Assembly (NCBI RefSeq): GCF_014196115.1 | Contig: NZ_JACIDB010000006.1 | Coordinates: 1 to 64,000 of the forward strand | Length of the DNA stretch: 64,000 nt | Reading direction: 5' to 3' | Source of the DNA: Sphingomonas aquatilis | Lineage (GTDB): Bacteria; Pseudomonadota; Alphaproteobacteria; Sphingomonadales; Sphingomonadaceae | In this document: piece after piece, positions 38,820-46,992 of the stretch | How the letters are laid out: the number at the start of each line of letters is the position of its first letter | Numbering within the stretch: position 1 is the first letter of the stretch | Program-made: the position numbers and the translations under genes | Notes under the pieces: model-generated | What the model saw: the letters and a program-made list of their open reading frames with translations, nothing else | The model's database searches: none | Told to the model about the DNA's origin: nothing

Positions 38820-39521
38820 CTAGGGCGCGATTTCCTTGCCTTCGAAGTCGAACAGGCGGCCGGTGTCGGGCGCCTTCAGCCCGTCGATCACATCGAGCAG
38901 TTGCGAGGCGGCGCGGTCGGGGGTGAAGAGCGTGCCGGGGCGGACGTTGGCCTGGAACGGCTTGGACAGAGCGGTGTCGACCGTGCCGGGGTGGAGGCCG
39001 ACGATGATGCTGCGATCGTTGCGGCGCTTGTCCTCAATGCTCAGCGTGCGGACGAGCTGGTTCGCCGCCGCCTTTGCCATGCGATAGCCGTACCAGCCGC
39101 CGAGACGGTTGTCGGAGATACTACCGATCCGCGCCGAGAGGATCGCGAAGACGCTGCGGCCCTGTTTGGGCATGATCGGCAGGATGTGCTTGGCGATCAG
39201 CGCCGGACCGATGGCGTTGACGCGCAGGTTGGCAGCGAGCCAGTCGGGATCGAGCTCGCGATAGCTCTTTTCGGGCAAGCGATCGCCCTGATGCAGCAGG
39301 CCGGTGGCGACGATCACCAGCACCGGCGCGGGGCCGGTGGCGATGCGCGCGGCGGCGGCGGCGATGCTGGCCTCGTCCTCGAGATCGATCGGATCGCTGC
39401 CAGAGCGCGAGAGCGCGTGGACGACGTCATACGTCCCCTCGTCGCGCAAGGCCTCGACCAGCGCGGCGCCAATGCCGCCGCTGGCGCCGATGACGACGGC
39501 GCTGGTTCCCTTCGTACTCAT
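38820..39521 (-). CDS. short-chain dehydrogenase/reductase
   Basis: 233 residues with the nucleotide-binding GASGGIGAALVEAL, the NAIGPALIAKH segment, SAR around the catalytic Ser, and YGYRMAKAA holding Tyr and Lys (YxxxK as YRMAK). It resembles the CsgA-type SDRs. Substrate unknown. ATG 39521 overlaps the stop of yaaA as ATGA, so it follows yaaA in one operon. Confidence 0.9.
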   Translation of the reverse strand: MSTKGTSAVVIGASGGIGAALVEALRDEGTYDVVHALSRSGSDPIDLEDEASIAAAAARIATGPAPVLVIVATGLLHQGDRLPEKSYRELDPDWLAANLRVNAIGPALIAKHILPIMPKQGRSVFAILSARIGSISDNRLGGWYGYRMAKAAANQLVRTLSIEDKRRNDRSIIVGLHPGTVDTALSKPFQANVRPGTLFTPDRAASQLLDVIDGLKAPDTGRLFDFEGKEIAP

Positions 39522-40258
39522 CGGACGAAGCGCCACTGGTCGTCGCTGCTGGCCGCCGCATCGAAGGCATAGCCGTCGCTATCGAAGCCGCGCATCGCGT
39601 CAATATCGGTGATGCGGTGTTCGATCATCCAGCGCGCCATCAGCCCGCGCGCCTTCTTGGCGTGGAAGCTGACGAAGCGGTCGCCCTCGCGGAAATCGAC
39701 CGCGACGACGCGGATGCCGGCGGGCAGGCGCCCGGCGACCGCCGCCCAATATTCCTGGCTGGCGAGGTTGAGGACGACGCCGGTCTCTTCCGCCGTCACG
39801 TCCTCGGCCAGTGCCTGGGCGATGCGGTCCCCCCACCAGTCGGTCAGCTTGGGCTTCCGTGGTGCCCAACGGGTGCCCATTTCCAGCCGGTACGGCCGCA
39901 TCGCGTCAAGCGGGCGGAGCAGGCCATAGAGGCCCGACAGCAGGCGCAGATGGTCTTGCGCGAACGTCACCGCTTCCGGCTCCAGCGTCTGCGCGTCGAG
40001 GCCGGTATAGACGTCGCCGGCGAAGGCGAACATCGCCGGCCGCTCGGGTGCCTCGGGGAAGTCGCGAAAACGGTCCGCGTTAAGCTTCGCCAGCGCGGGC
40101 GAGATCTTCATCAGGTCCGACAGGCGTTTCTGCGTCAGGTGCGACGCTGCGGCGGCGAGCGTGGCCGCTTCGGAATCAAAGCGGGGCCGCGTGGAACCCA
40201 AATCGGGCAGCGGCGTCTCGTAATCGAGGGTCTTGGCGGGGGAAAGGACGGCGATCAT
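39518..40258 (-). CDS. yaaA: YaaA peroxide stress protein
   Basis: 246 residues of the YaaA (DUF328) family: MIAVLSPAKTLDYETPLP, FAGDVYTGLDA, HLRLLSGLYGLLRPLDAMRPYRLEMGT, and the AKKARGLMARWMIEHRI end. YaaA lowers free intracellular iron under hydrogen peroxide stress in E. coli. The SDR gene overlaps its stop. Confidence 0.95.
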   Translation of the reverse strand: MIAVLSPAKTLDYETPLPDLGSTRPRFDSEAATLAAAASHLTQKRLSDLMKISPALAKLNADRFRDFPEAPERPAMFAFAGDVYTGLDAQTLEPEAVTFAQDHLRLLSGLYGLLRPLDAMRPYRLEMGTRWAPRKPKLTDWWGDRIAQALAEDVTAEETGVVLNLASQEYWAAVAGRLPAGIRVVAVDFREGDRFVSFHAKKARGLMARWMIEHRITDIDAMRGFDSDGYAFDAAASSDDQWRFVR

Positions 40259-40423
40259 GCCGGTCCGGTACTGCGCCTTCGGCCACCGTTCAATTCCCGT
40301 TCACGGGCTTCAAGCCACTGCGGGATCAGTCCCCAGCGTCGCTTGTACCCGCTGCGGCGGCCGGTTACAGGCCGCGCGTACGTTAGCGGCAGCGATGCCC
40401 CAATTGTCGGAGAGAGAGTTAGC

Positions 40424-41728
40424 ATGAAGACCCTTTCGAAGCTCGCGCTGGCCGCGGTGCTCGCTACCGGTGTGAGTGGCCTTGCGTTCGTCGCCCCGGC
40501 GATGGCCAAGAAGGAAGAGCAGCAGGCGCCGGGCTTCAAGCTCAGCAAGCCGGTGCAGGCGATCGCCTACAATGCGCAGCAGGCCGTGAAGGCAAAGGAC
40601 GTCGCCACGGCCGAGCCGCTGGTCGCGCAGATCGAGGCGGCCGCCACCACCGACGACGACAAATATGTGGCCGCGGCGCTGCGCTATGACCTGGAAAACA
40701 CCAAGCTGGTGCTGGCGCAGCAGGCGAACCCGAATGCGCCGCTGAACGAGACCGCGCTGGCCAAGCCGCTCGACGCGCTGATCGCCGCGGCGAACACGCC
40801 GGCGGCCGATCGCGGCAAGTATCTGTTCCGCCGCGGCCAGCTCGCGTTCAACGGCGGCCAGTATGCCGTCGCGTCGCAATATTTCACCAAGGCGAAGGAA
40901 GCGGGCTTCAACAGCCCCGATTTCGATCTGCAGCTCGCCAAGGTGAAGGTGCAGGCGGGTGACGTCGCGGGCGGCCTGGCCGACCTCGACCGCTATATCA
41001 CCGCGCAGAAGGCGGCGGGTCAGGCCGTGCCGGAATCCTATTACCGCTTCGCGATCGCGACCGCGAACAACAAGAAGATGGCGCCCGAGACGCTGGCGTG
41101 GATGCAGAAGTACGCCGCCGCCTTCCCGAATGCGAAGACGTGGCGCGACGTGATCCTGCAATATGCCTTCGCGCAGAACAGCATCGCGACGCCGGACAAG
41201 GCGCAGACGCTGGATCTGTACCGCCTGCTGCGCGCGGCCGGCGCGATGCCGGACCAGTCGAGCTATGAGGATTATGCCCGCATGGTCAGCGACCGCGGCA
41301 ATCCCTACGAAGCGGCTGCCGTGCTGAAGGAAGGCATGGCGTCGGGCAAGATCCCGGCGAGCAGCACCTATGCCAAGAGCCAGCTGGCGGCGGCGAACAC
41401 CGCGATCCAGCGCGACGGTTCGCTGGCGTCGAGCGAGAAGACCGCGCTGGCGTCGAAGGACGGCAAGATCGCCTCGGCGACCGCCGATGCCTATCTGGGC
41501 CAGAACAACTACGCCAAGGCGGCAGAACTGTACCGTGCGGCGCTGTCGAAGGGCGGCGTCGATGCGAACGAGGTGAACACGCGCCTCGGCATCGCGCTCG
41601 CCAAGTCGGGCGACAAGGCTGGCGCGCAGGCGGCGTTCGGTGCGGTGACGGGCCAGCCCCGCGCGGGCATCGCGGCGCTGTGGAACACCTGGACGCAGGT
41701 CGGTTCGGCGCCCGCTCCGGCGGCGTGA
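40424..41728 (+). CDS. exported TPR-repeat protein
   Basis: 434 residues. Signal peptide (1-28, AMA-K). The rest is helical, with TPR-like units (GKYLFRRGQLAFNGGQYAVASQYFTKAKEAGF, ATADAYLGQNNYAKAAELYRAAL, VNTRLGIALAKSGDKAGAQAAF). Many Ala and Gln residues. Probably a periplasmic scaffold; no enzyme motif. GAGAGAG precedes ATG 40424. Confidence 0.85.
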   Translation: MKTLSKLALAAVLATGVSGLAFVAPAMAKKEEQQAPGFKLSKPVQAIAYNAQQAVKAKDVATAEPLVAQIEAAATTDDDKYVAAALRYDLENTKLVLAQQANPNAPLNETALAKPLDALIAAANTPAADRGKYLFRRGQLAFNGGQYAVASQYFTKAKEAGFNSPDFDLQLAKVKVQAGDVAGGLADLDRYITAQKAAGQAVPESYYRFAIATANNKKMAPETLAWMQKYAAAFPNAKTWRDVILQYAFAQNSIATPDKAQTLDLYRLLRAAGAMPDQSSYEDYARMVSDRGNPYEAAAVLKEGMASGKIPASSTYAKSQLAAANTAIQRDGSLASSEKTALASKDGKIASATADAYLGQNNYAKAAELYRAALSKGGVDANEVNTRLGIALAKSGDKAGAQAAFGAVTGQPRAGIAALWNTWTQVGSAPAPAA

Positions 41729-41751
41729 TCGCGGCGATGATGGAATGAGAA

Positions 41752-41785
41752 GGGGCGGTCCGGCGACGGGCCGCCCTTTTTCGTT
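41752..41785 (+). terminator. rho-independent terminator of the TPR gene
   Basis: GGGGCGGTCC pairs with the complementary GGGCCGCCC around a short loop and is followed by five T residues (41777-41781). It begins 24 bp after the stop. Confidence 0.85.
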
Positions 41786-41969
41786 GCGGGTGGTGGCGAC
41801 GGTGAACGTCGCCTTCGCTTCGGGACCTTTGTCACCTCGGCGGTGGCTGGGGTCGTTCGCGGCACCTGGTTCGCGCGCCAACGGGGAAAGCCCAGCCTGC
41901 GCTGGGATGACGGACTGGGAGGGCGTAGGGCGCCCAGGATGCGGGGCGTCACCCCCTCATCGCGGTGGA

Positions 41970-42437
41970 TCAGTCGACCGAGACGGGGATGCCCGAGGTC
42001 GATTTGGCGGTGCGGATCGTCAGCGAGGTCTTGACGCTGGCGACGTTGGGTGCCGGCGTCAGATGGGTGGTCAGGATTTCCTGGAAGCTCTTGAGATCGC
42101 TGGCGACGATCTTCAGGATGAAGTCGATTTCGCCGTTGAGCATGTGGCATTCGCGCACTTCGGGAATGTCGGCGACATGCGTTTCGAAGGCGGCGAGGTC
42201 GTGCTCGGCCTGGCTGCGCAGCGAGACCATCGCGAAGACGGTAATTGGGAAGCCGAGGCTGGCGGGATCGAGATCGGCGTGATAGCCGCGGATCACACCC
42301 GCTTCCTCCAGCGCACGCACGCGGCGCAGGCAGGGCGGCGCGGTGAGGCCGACGCGTTCGGCGAGCTCGACGTTGGTCATGCGCCCATCCTGTTGCAGAT
42401 GAGCGAGGATTTGACGATCGATCCGATCGAACGACAT
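41970..42437 (-). CDS. Lrp/AsnC family transcriptional regulator
   Basis: 155 residues. Winged HTH at the N-terminus (DRIDRQILAHLQQDGRMTNVELAERVGLTAPPCLRRVRALEEAGVI) and an AsnC ligand domain (RECHMLNGEIDFILKIVASD). Such proteins sense amino acids. The start ATG 42437 is 60 bp from an inverted repeat AATTGCG-N6-CGCAATT, a possible autoregulatory site; it is divergent from the histidine kinase gene. Confidence 0.93.
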   Translation of the reverse strand: MSFDRIDRQILAHLQQDGRMTNVELAERVGLTAPPCLRRVRALEEAGVIRGYHADLDPASLGFPITVFAMVSLRSQAEHDLAAFETHVADIPEVRECHMLNGEIDFILKIVASDLKSFQEILTTHLTPAPNVASVKTSLTIRTAKSTSGIPVSVD

Positions 42438-42497
42438 TGCGTGAGCCACTCCTAAGACGCGCCGAACGATATCGGCGATTTCCTCTAAGCATAAGAA

Positions 42498-42517
42498 AAT
42501 TGCGGCGCAACGCAATT
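42498..42517. promoter_or_regulatory. inverted repeat in front of lrp-type gene
   Basis: AATTGCG at 42498-42504 and CGCAATT at 42511-42517 are exact inverted repeats with a 6-bp spacer, in the divergent promoter region of the Lrp and histidine kinase genes. Confidence 0.45.
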
Positions 42518-42627
42518 GTCCCACTTTGCGACGGCCTGCGGACAGTCGGAAAATCACCTGTTTCCCCTGCGACTCCGGCTCGTTAAGGAATCGGTGTTGC
42601 GCCCCGCTGGCGTAACGCCTTCCGGGA

Positions 42628-44409
42628 GTGAGCGTGCGCTTCGACGACAGCCTCAAGACGGTGCTTTCCGCCGACATGGACAGCGGCTTCGGCGCGCAGT
42701 CGGCGTGGCGGCAGCTCGTCGACCTGATGGGGCGCGGACGGATCGCGGCGGACGAGCCGGGCCTGGCGCGGCTGCGGATGCTGCGGCAGGCGGTGCCGCT
42801 GGCGGTGCGGTCTGCCAGCGCGCGGGCGCTCGCCTTTGCAACACCACCCGCGCCGCTCGTCGGGCTGTTTGCGGAGGATGCCTTTGCGGTTGCGGCGCCG
42901 TTGCTGCGCACGGTGACGCTGGACGCGGATACGTGGATCGCACTGCTGCCGCGCCTGTCGCCGCAGGGGCGGGCGTTGCTGCGCCACCGGCGCGACCTGC
43001 CCGCGGCGGTGGAGCGGGCGCTTGAGAGCTTCGGATCGGTCGATTTCGTTTTGCCCGATGCGGCGGTCGCGGCCGATGTCGCTCCGGTGCCGGTCGCGTC
43101 GGATGTGGGGCCCGCTGAGGTAGAACCGGCGGTCGCGCCGACGCCTGTGGTGGACGCGTCGGAGCCCGAGCCTGTTGTAATCGCGCCGCTCCCTGCACCG
43201 GTCGAAGCGGAGCCGATCGTTGTCGCTCCCCGCGTGGTCGCGATGCCGACGGTCGCCGTTGCGCCGCCGGAGCCGCGGCCGATCGCGGCGGGTGGGTTTC
43301 AGATTGCCGATGTCGTCGCGCGTATCGACGCCTTTCAGCGCCAGCGCGAACCGCTCGCGGCGCCCGCCGAGGCGGTGGAGCAGGCGCCTGCCACCTGCTT
43401 CCGCTTCGATACCGACAGTGCCGGCGTGATCTTCGCGGTGGACGGCGTGACGCGCGGGCCGCTGATCGGCGTGTCGCTGGCGGTGGGCGCGCCGCAGGGC
43501 GTGGTTCGCATCGATGCCGGCATCAACGGCGCGTTTCGTCAGCGCCAGCGCTTCGCCGACGTGCGGCTTGACGTCGGCGGATCGTCCGATGCGGGCGGCG
43601 CATGGCGGGTGACGGGCGAGCCGCAATTCGATGCCGCGACGGGCCGCTTCACCGGCTATGCCGCGATCGCCCGCCGACCGCGCAGCGACGAGGAAGCGGG
43701 ACGGCCTGCGCAGGGTAGCGGTGCGTCCGATTCGCTGCGCCAGCTGGTGCATGAGCTGCGGACGCCGACCAACGCGATTTCGGGCTTTGCCGAGCTGATC
43801 GAGGCGCAGCTGCTGGGGCCGGTATCGCCCGTGTATCGCGATCACGCCGCGACGATCCGCCGCCACGCCGACGGCCTGATCGCGGCGATCGAGGATTTGG
43901 ATACCGCCGCGCGGATCGAAGGCCGCGCGCTGGAGCTGCGCCCGCGGGCCGTCGCGATCGAGCCGCTACTGGAACGGATCGCGGCCGATCTGGCACCGCT
44001 GGCGGCGTTGCGCGGGACCGCGCTCGACATCCATCCGATGGGCGATCATGCCGCGCTGGCCGACGATCGGGCGATGGAGCGGCTGCTGTCGCGCCTGCTC
44101 GCCACCTTGACCTCCGCTGCCGTCGCCGGGGAACGGATCGATATCGCCGAGGCGCCGGCGCCGGCGGGGCAGGTGGCCCTGTGCTTCGCGCGCCCGCAGG
44201 CGCTGGGCACCGGCGGTGAAGATGCGTTGCTCAGCATCGACGCCGACGCCGGTGAGGAGGGTGCGCCGCTGCTGGGCGCGGGCTTCGCACTGCGGCTGGC
44301 GCGCAACCTGGCGAGCGAGATGGGCGGCGCGTTGATCTTCGGCGACCATCTGTTGACACTGCGCCTGCCTGCCGCCGTACAAGAGGGGATGGAGCAGGCG
44401 GCCAACTGA
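42628..44409 (+). CDS. histidine kinase-like protein with degenerate ATP-binding domain
   Basis: 593 residues. The N-terminal half is unfamiliar and ends in a Pro/Val/Glu-rich linker (about 150-230). A PAS-like segment may occupy about 255-355, then the HisKA H-box (LVHELRTPTNAISGF, His375). The region of the N-box (MERLLSRLLATLTSAA) has neither of the usual Asn residues, and the G1 box is not a clear DxGxG; a G2-like AGFALRLARNLASEMGGAL remains. The protein may bind ATP weakly or act as a scaffold phosphorylated by another kinase. No receiver gene is next to it. GTG start at 42628. Confidence 0.85.
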   Translation: MSVRFDDSLKTVLSADMDSGFGAQSAWRQLVDLMGRGRIAADEPGLARLRMLRQAVPLAVRSASARALAFATPPAPLVGLFAEDAFAVAAPLLRTVTLDADTWIALLPRLSPQGRALLRHRRDLPAAVERALESFGSVDFVLPDAAVAADVAPVPVASDVGPAEVEPAVAPTPVVDASEPEPVVIAPLPAPVEAEPIVVAPRVVAMPTVAVAPPEPRPIAAGGFQIADVVARIDAFQRQREPLAAPAEAVEQAPATCFRFDTDSAGVIFAVDGVTRGPLIGVSLAVGAPQGVVRIDAGINGAFRQRQRFADVRLDVGGSSDAGGAWRVTGEPQFDAATGRFTGYAAIARRPRSDEEAGRPAQGSGASDSLRQLVHELRTPTNAISGFAELIEAQLLGPVSPVYRDHAATIRRHADGLIAAIEDLDTAARIEGRALELRPRAVAIEPLLERIAADLAPLAALRGTALDIHPMGDHAALADDRAMERLLSRLLATLTSAAVAGERIDIAEAPAPAGQVALCFARPQALGTGGEDALLSIDADAGEEGAPLLGAGFALRLARNLASEMGGALIFGDHLLTLRLPAAVQEGMEQAAN

Positions 44410-44412
44410 CCC

Positions 44413-45423
44413 GTGCGACGAGGCACCATCCCGCCGTATCGGCCGCCCGCCCCGACGGTCGACACGCTGATTCGCTGGCCGGAGAGTTTCGGCGTCCGGT
44501 TCCTCGTGTTCGTCGACGTCGAGGAGGAGTTCGACTGGTCCGCCCCACTGGAGGCGCGGCATCGGTCGGTCACCGCGATGCGGGCGCTGCCGGCGGCGCA
44601 TGCGCGCTTTGCGGATCGGGGCGTGGGGCTGGTCTGCCTCGTCGACCATCCGGTGGCGAGCGATACCGAGGCGGTGGCGATCCTGCGCGACGTCGTGGCG
44701 GACGGGCGATCGACGATCGGGGCGCAGCTGCATTCCTGGGTCACGCCGCCTTATGGTGCGCCAACGCCGGGCGACAGCTATCCGGGCAATTTGCCGCGGG
44801 CCGCACAGGCGGCGAAACTGGATGTGTTGACCGATGTGCTGGGCGCAGCGTTCGGCGCGGCGCCGATCGCCTATCGCGCGGGACGGTACGGCATCGGCCC
44901 AGATACGGCGCAGCTGTTGGCGGAGCAGGGCTATCGCGTCGAAACCTCGATCCGTGCGCGCTACGACTATTCGGCCGATGGCGGGCCGGATTTCAGCCGG
45001 ATCGGCAGCGAGGCCTATCGATTGGGGTCGTTAATCGAGGTGCCGTTGACCAGCGTGTTCACCGGCGCGCTGCGCGCTCGCGGCCCTGAGTTTTATCCGG
45101 TGCTGGGGCGCGTGCCGCATGGTCGGGGCATCGCGGCGCGAAGCGGACTGTTGCAGCGAATCGCGTTGACGCCGGAGGACATGCCGATCGAGCAGGCGTT
45201 GGCCGCCGTGCGAATCGCGGTACGCGACCAGGGACAGCGGCTGCTCACCTTCTCCTTTCATTCGCCATCGCTGGAACCGGGGCACACGCCCTATGTGCGC
45301 GATGCACGCGATCTCGACCGGTTCTGGCGCTGGTGGGACCGGATGTTCGCCGAACTGGATGCGCTCGGCGTGAGGCCGACGACGCTGGAGGCGATGTTGA
45401 CCGCTGCCGACGGCCAGGTATGA
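44413..45423 (+). CDS. polysaccharide deacetylase family protein
   Basis: 336 residues with NodB-homology marks: FLVFVDVEEEFDW (metal Asp), GAQLHSWVTPP (His motif), YRAGRYGI (RxxRxP-like) and TFSFHSPSL. Family members remove acetyl groups from cell-surface sugars. GTG start 3 bp after the kinase stop indicates one operon. The 325 bp following (45424-45748) hold no gene I can support; the second half is AT-richer and probably contains the promoter for the next gene. Confidence 0.88.
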   Translation: MRRGTIPPYRPPAPTVDTLIRWPESFGVRFLVFVDVEEEFDWSAPLEARHRSVTAMRALPAAHARFADRGVGLVCLVDHPVASDTEAVAILRDVVADGRSTIGAQLHSWVTPPYGAPTPGDSYPGNLPRAAQAAKLDVLTDVLGAAFGAAPIAYRAGRYGIGPDTAQLLAEQGYRVETSIRARYDYSADGGPDFSRIGSEAYRLGSLIEVPLTSVFTGALRARGPEFYPVLGRVPHGRGIAARSGLLQRIALTPEDMPIEQALAAVRIAVRDQGQRLLTFSFHSPSLEPGHTPYVRDARDLDRFWRWWDRMFAELDALGVRPTTLEAMLTAADGQV

Positions 45424-45748
45424 CGCGCCGAAGGGGGCGTATTGCAGGCGGATTTGCGGTGACAGAGGCAAAACCGAAGATTGGGTACGCCCGATATTGA
45501 CGCTGATAAACATCCGGTGCGGCTTGTTCGGCCAGATGTGCGCACATGCAAATAGGACGATACGCGGTCATCATTCGCTGGGATAACGCACGCCGTCATG
45601 AGACAGTAACACTAGAGCACATGCTGCCGACTTGCTTGGTACATTTGCAACACTGGCGCCTGCCTTTTGGGCGATGCGACGATTTTACCTTGAATTCGAT
45701 GAATTATATGTCATTGGAGCATCTCAACCTACCAAAGAGGGGACCATC

Positions 45749-45982
45749 ATGGTTGCCAAGTATCTGATGGCTGTCGCTGCAGCCGCCCTCGCCGTGGCCC
45801 CCGCTGCGGCCGCTCCGTCGAACCCCGCCGCGAGCCTGTCGGTTGCCAAGTCGGTTCGCACCGGTTCGGCGTCGGCCAAGAAGAACGAACTGGCCGGTGG
45901 CGGTCTGATCGTTGCCCTGGTCGCGGCGGCTGCCGTCGTTGCCGGCATCGTGATCGTCGCTGACAGCGGCGACAGCAACTAA
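45749..45982 (+). CDS. small exported protein with one C-terminal membrane helix
   Basis: 77 residues. An N-terminal signal-like helix ends APAAAA. A short basic middle (SAKKNELAGG) is followed by a second hydrophobic helix (LIVALVAAAAVVAGIVIVA) and the tail DSGDSN. AGAGGGG lies 7 bp before ATG 45749. A long gene-free leader and a hairpin terminator downstream suggest a separately regulated, well expressed gene. No family known to me. Confidence 0.7.
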   Translation: MVAKYLMAVAAAALAVAPAAAAPSNPAASLSVAKSVRTGSASAKKNELAGGGLIVALVAAAAVVAGIVIVADSGDSN

Positions 45983-46042
45983 GAGTTTTTGACGATCCGG
46001 CGGAGTTCCCAAGACGCTCGCCGATCGACATGACTTTAAAGG

Positions 46043-46066
46043 CAAGGGGGGCTTCGGCTCCCCTTG
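46043..46066 (+). terminator. UUCG-loop hairpin terminator
   Basis: CAAGGGGGGC and GCTCCCCTTG pair over ten bases (one G-T) around TTCG; followed by TTGATTCT. It begins 61 bp after the small gene. Confidence 0.8.
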
Positions 46067-46212
46067 TTGATTCTGGGGCCTGTCGAACGGTCCAAAGTGA
46101 CGAACTGAAGCGGCTTCGCGGTCGTCGGCGGTCCGCATCGTCAGCCAGTTACGGGGCGACGGCATTGCCGTGAATTGGTGGCGTCGGGCAAATCGGTTCG
46201 CAACATGAACAA

Positions 46213-46240
46213 GGCGCCCGGACTGTACGATCCGAGCGCC
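46213..46240 (-). terminator. terminator hairpin after hsp20
   Basis: On the minus strand GGCGCTCGGA pairs with TCCGGGCGCC (one T-G) around an 8-nt loop, followed by TTGTTC. It begins 33 bp after the hsp20 stop. Confidence 0.75.
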
Positions 46241-46272
46241 CCTGATCACTTCTAAGGAAGTGCTACGTCGGC

Positions 46273-46740
46273 TTACGCAGCCTTGGCGGCGTCCGCGTTG
46301 TTGTCGACGGCGGCCAGCGGCGCACCGGTCTTGATCGCGATGCTCTTAGGCTTCATCGCTTCCGGCACTTCGCGGACCAGATCGATCACGAGCAGACCGT
46401 CGTTAAGCCGCGCGTCTTCGACGAACACGAAATCGGCGAGTTCGAAGCGCCGCTCGAAGCTGCGGTTGGCGATGCCGATGTGCAGGAAATTGGCGTTGGC
46501 CGCCTTGTCGTCCTTCTTGCCGGCCACGAGCAGCAGGTTCTGCTGCGCCGTGATCTCGATTTCGTCGCGGCTGAAGCCGGCGACGGCGAGCGTGATCCGG
46601 TAACGGTCGTCGGCGATCCGTTCCAAGTTGAAGGGCGGGTAGTTTTCCGCGGTCGCGGCGCGCGCGTTGCTTTCCAGCATGTCGAATAGACGGTCGAAAC
46701 CGATGGTCGAGCGGCGATACGGGGTCAGGTCGAGTCGCAT
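46273..46740 (-). CDS. small heat shock protein, Hsp20/IbpA family
   Basis: 155 residues: short N-terminal arm (TPYRRSTIGFDRLFDML), the alpha-crystallin domain (YPPFNLERIADDRYRITLAVAGFSRDEIEIT, then FLHIGIANRSFERRFELADFV) and C-terminal tail with the EVPEAMKPKSIAI motif, where an I-x-I-like segment links oligomers. It holds unfolded proteins for refolding. Its transcript leader forms a ROSE-like thermometer and its promoter looks like a heat-shock sigma site, so expression is likely heat controlled twice. Confidence 0.95.
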   Translation of the reverse strand: MRLDLTPYRRSTIGFDRLFDMLESNARAATAENYPPFNLERIADDRYRITLAVAGFSRDEIEITAQQNLLLVAGKKDDKAANANFLHIGIANRSFERRFELADFVFVEDARLNDGLLVIDLVREVPEAMKPKSIAIKTGAPLAAVDNNADAAKAA

Positions 46741-46741
46741 G

Positions 46742-46797
46742 TCAAATCCTCCAAATGAAGCGAGTTGAACGACGGCATCCACAACGGTGCAATGCCG
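46742..46797 (-). ncRNA. ROSE-type RNA thermometer in the hsp20 leader
   Basis: Reading the minus strand, the hairpin next to the start codon (46768-46742) pairs TCAA with TTGA and, across a short loop, TCGCT with AGGA of the Shine-Dalgarno GGAGGA, leaving the G of TCGCT bulged. This U(U/C)GCU/AGGA pairing with a bulged G is the hallmark of ROSE elements. A second stem CGGCAT/ATGCCG lies upstream (46797-46773). At low temperature the ribosome site would be hidden. Confidence 0.75.
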
Positions 46798-46831
46798 GCG
46801 CATGGCCCATCGTTGGCGCCATGCGTCCCCG

Positions 46832-46862
46832 AATTTGGGAAGATCCGTATCGGCTTCAAGAG
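46832..46862 (-). promoter_or_regulatory. heat-shock sigma-32-like promoter of hsp20
   Basis: On the minus strand CTCTTGAA is followed after 15 bases by CCCAAATT, similar to the heat-shock promoter pattern CTTGAA and CCCCATNT. A start about 7 bases on would give a leader of roughly 85 nt, which fits the thermometer. Confidence 0.6.
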
Positions 46863-46992
46863 GGGATGGGCCGGAAAAAATCGTAAGTGATTTCAGCGCA
46901 CGAAGCCCGGCTATCGCGACCCCAAGCTTCTCCATCTTTGTAATCCCATCGATTCGGGGGAGTTTGGCGGCAACGATAAAAGGGAGCTTTCG

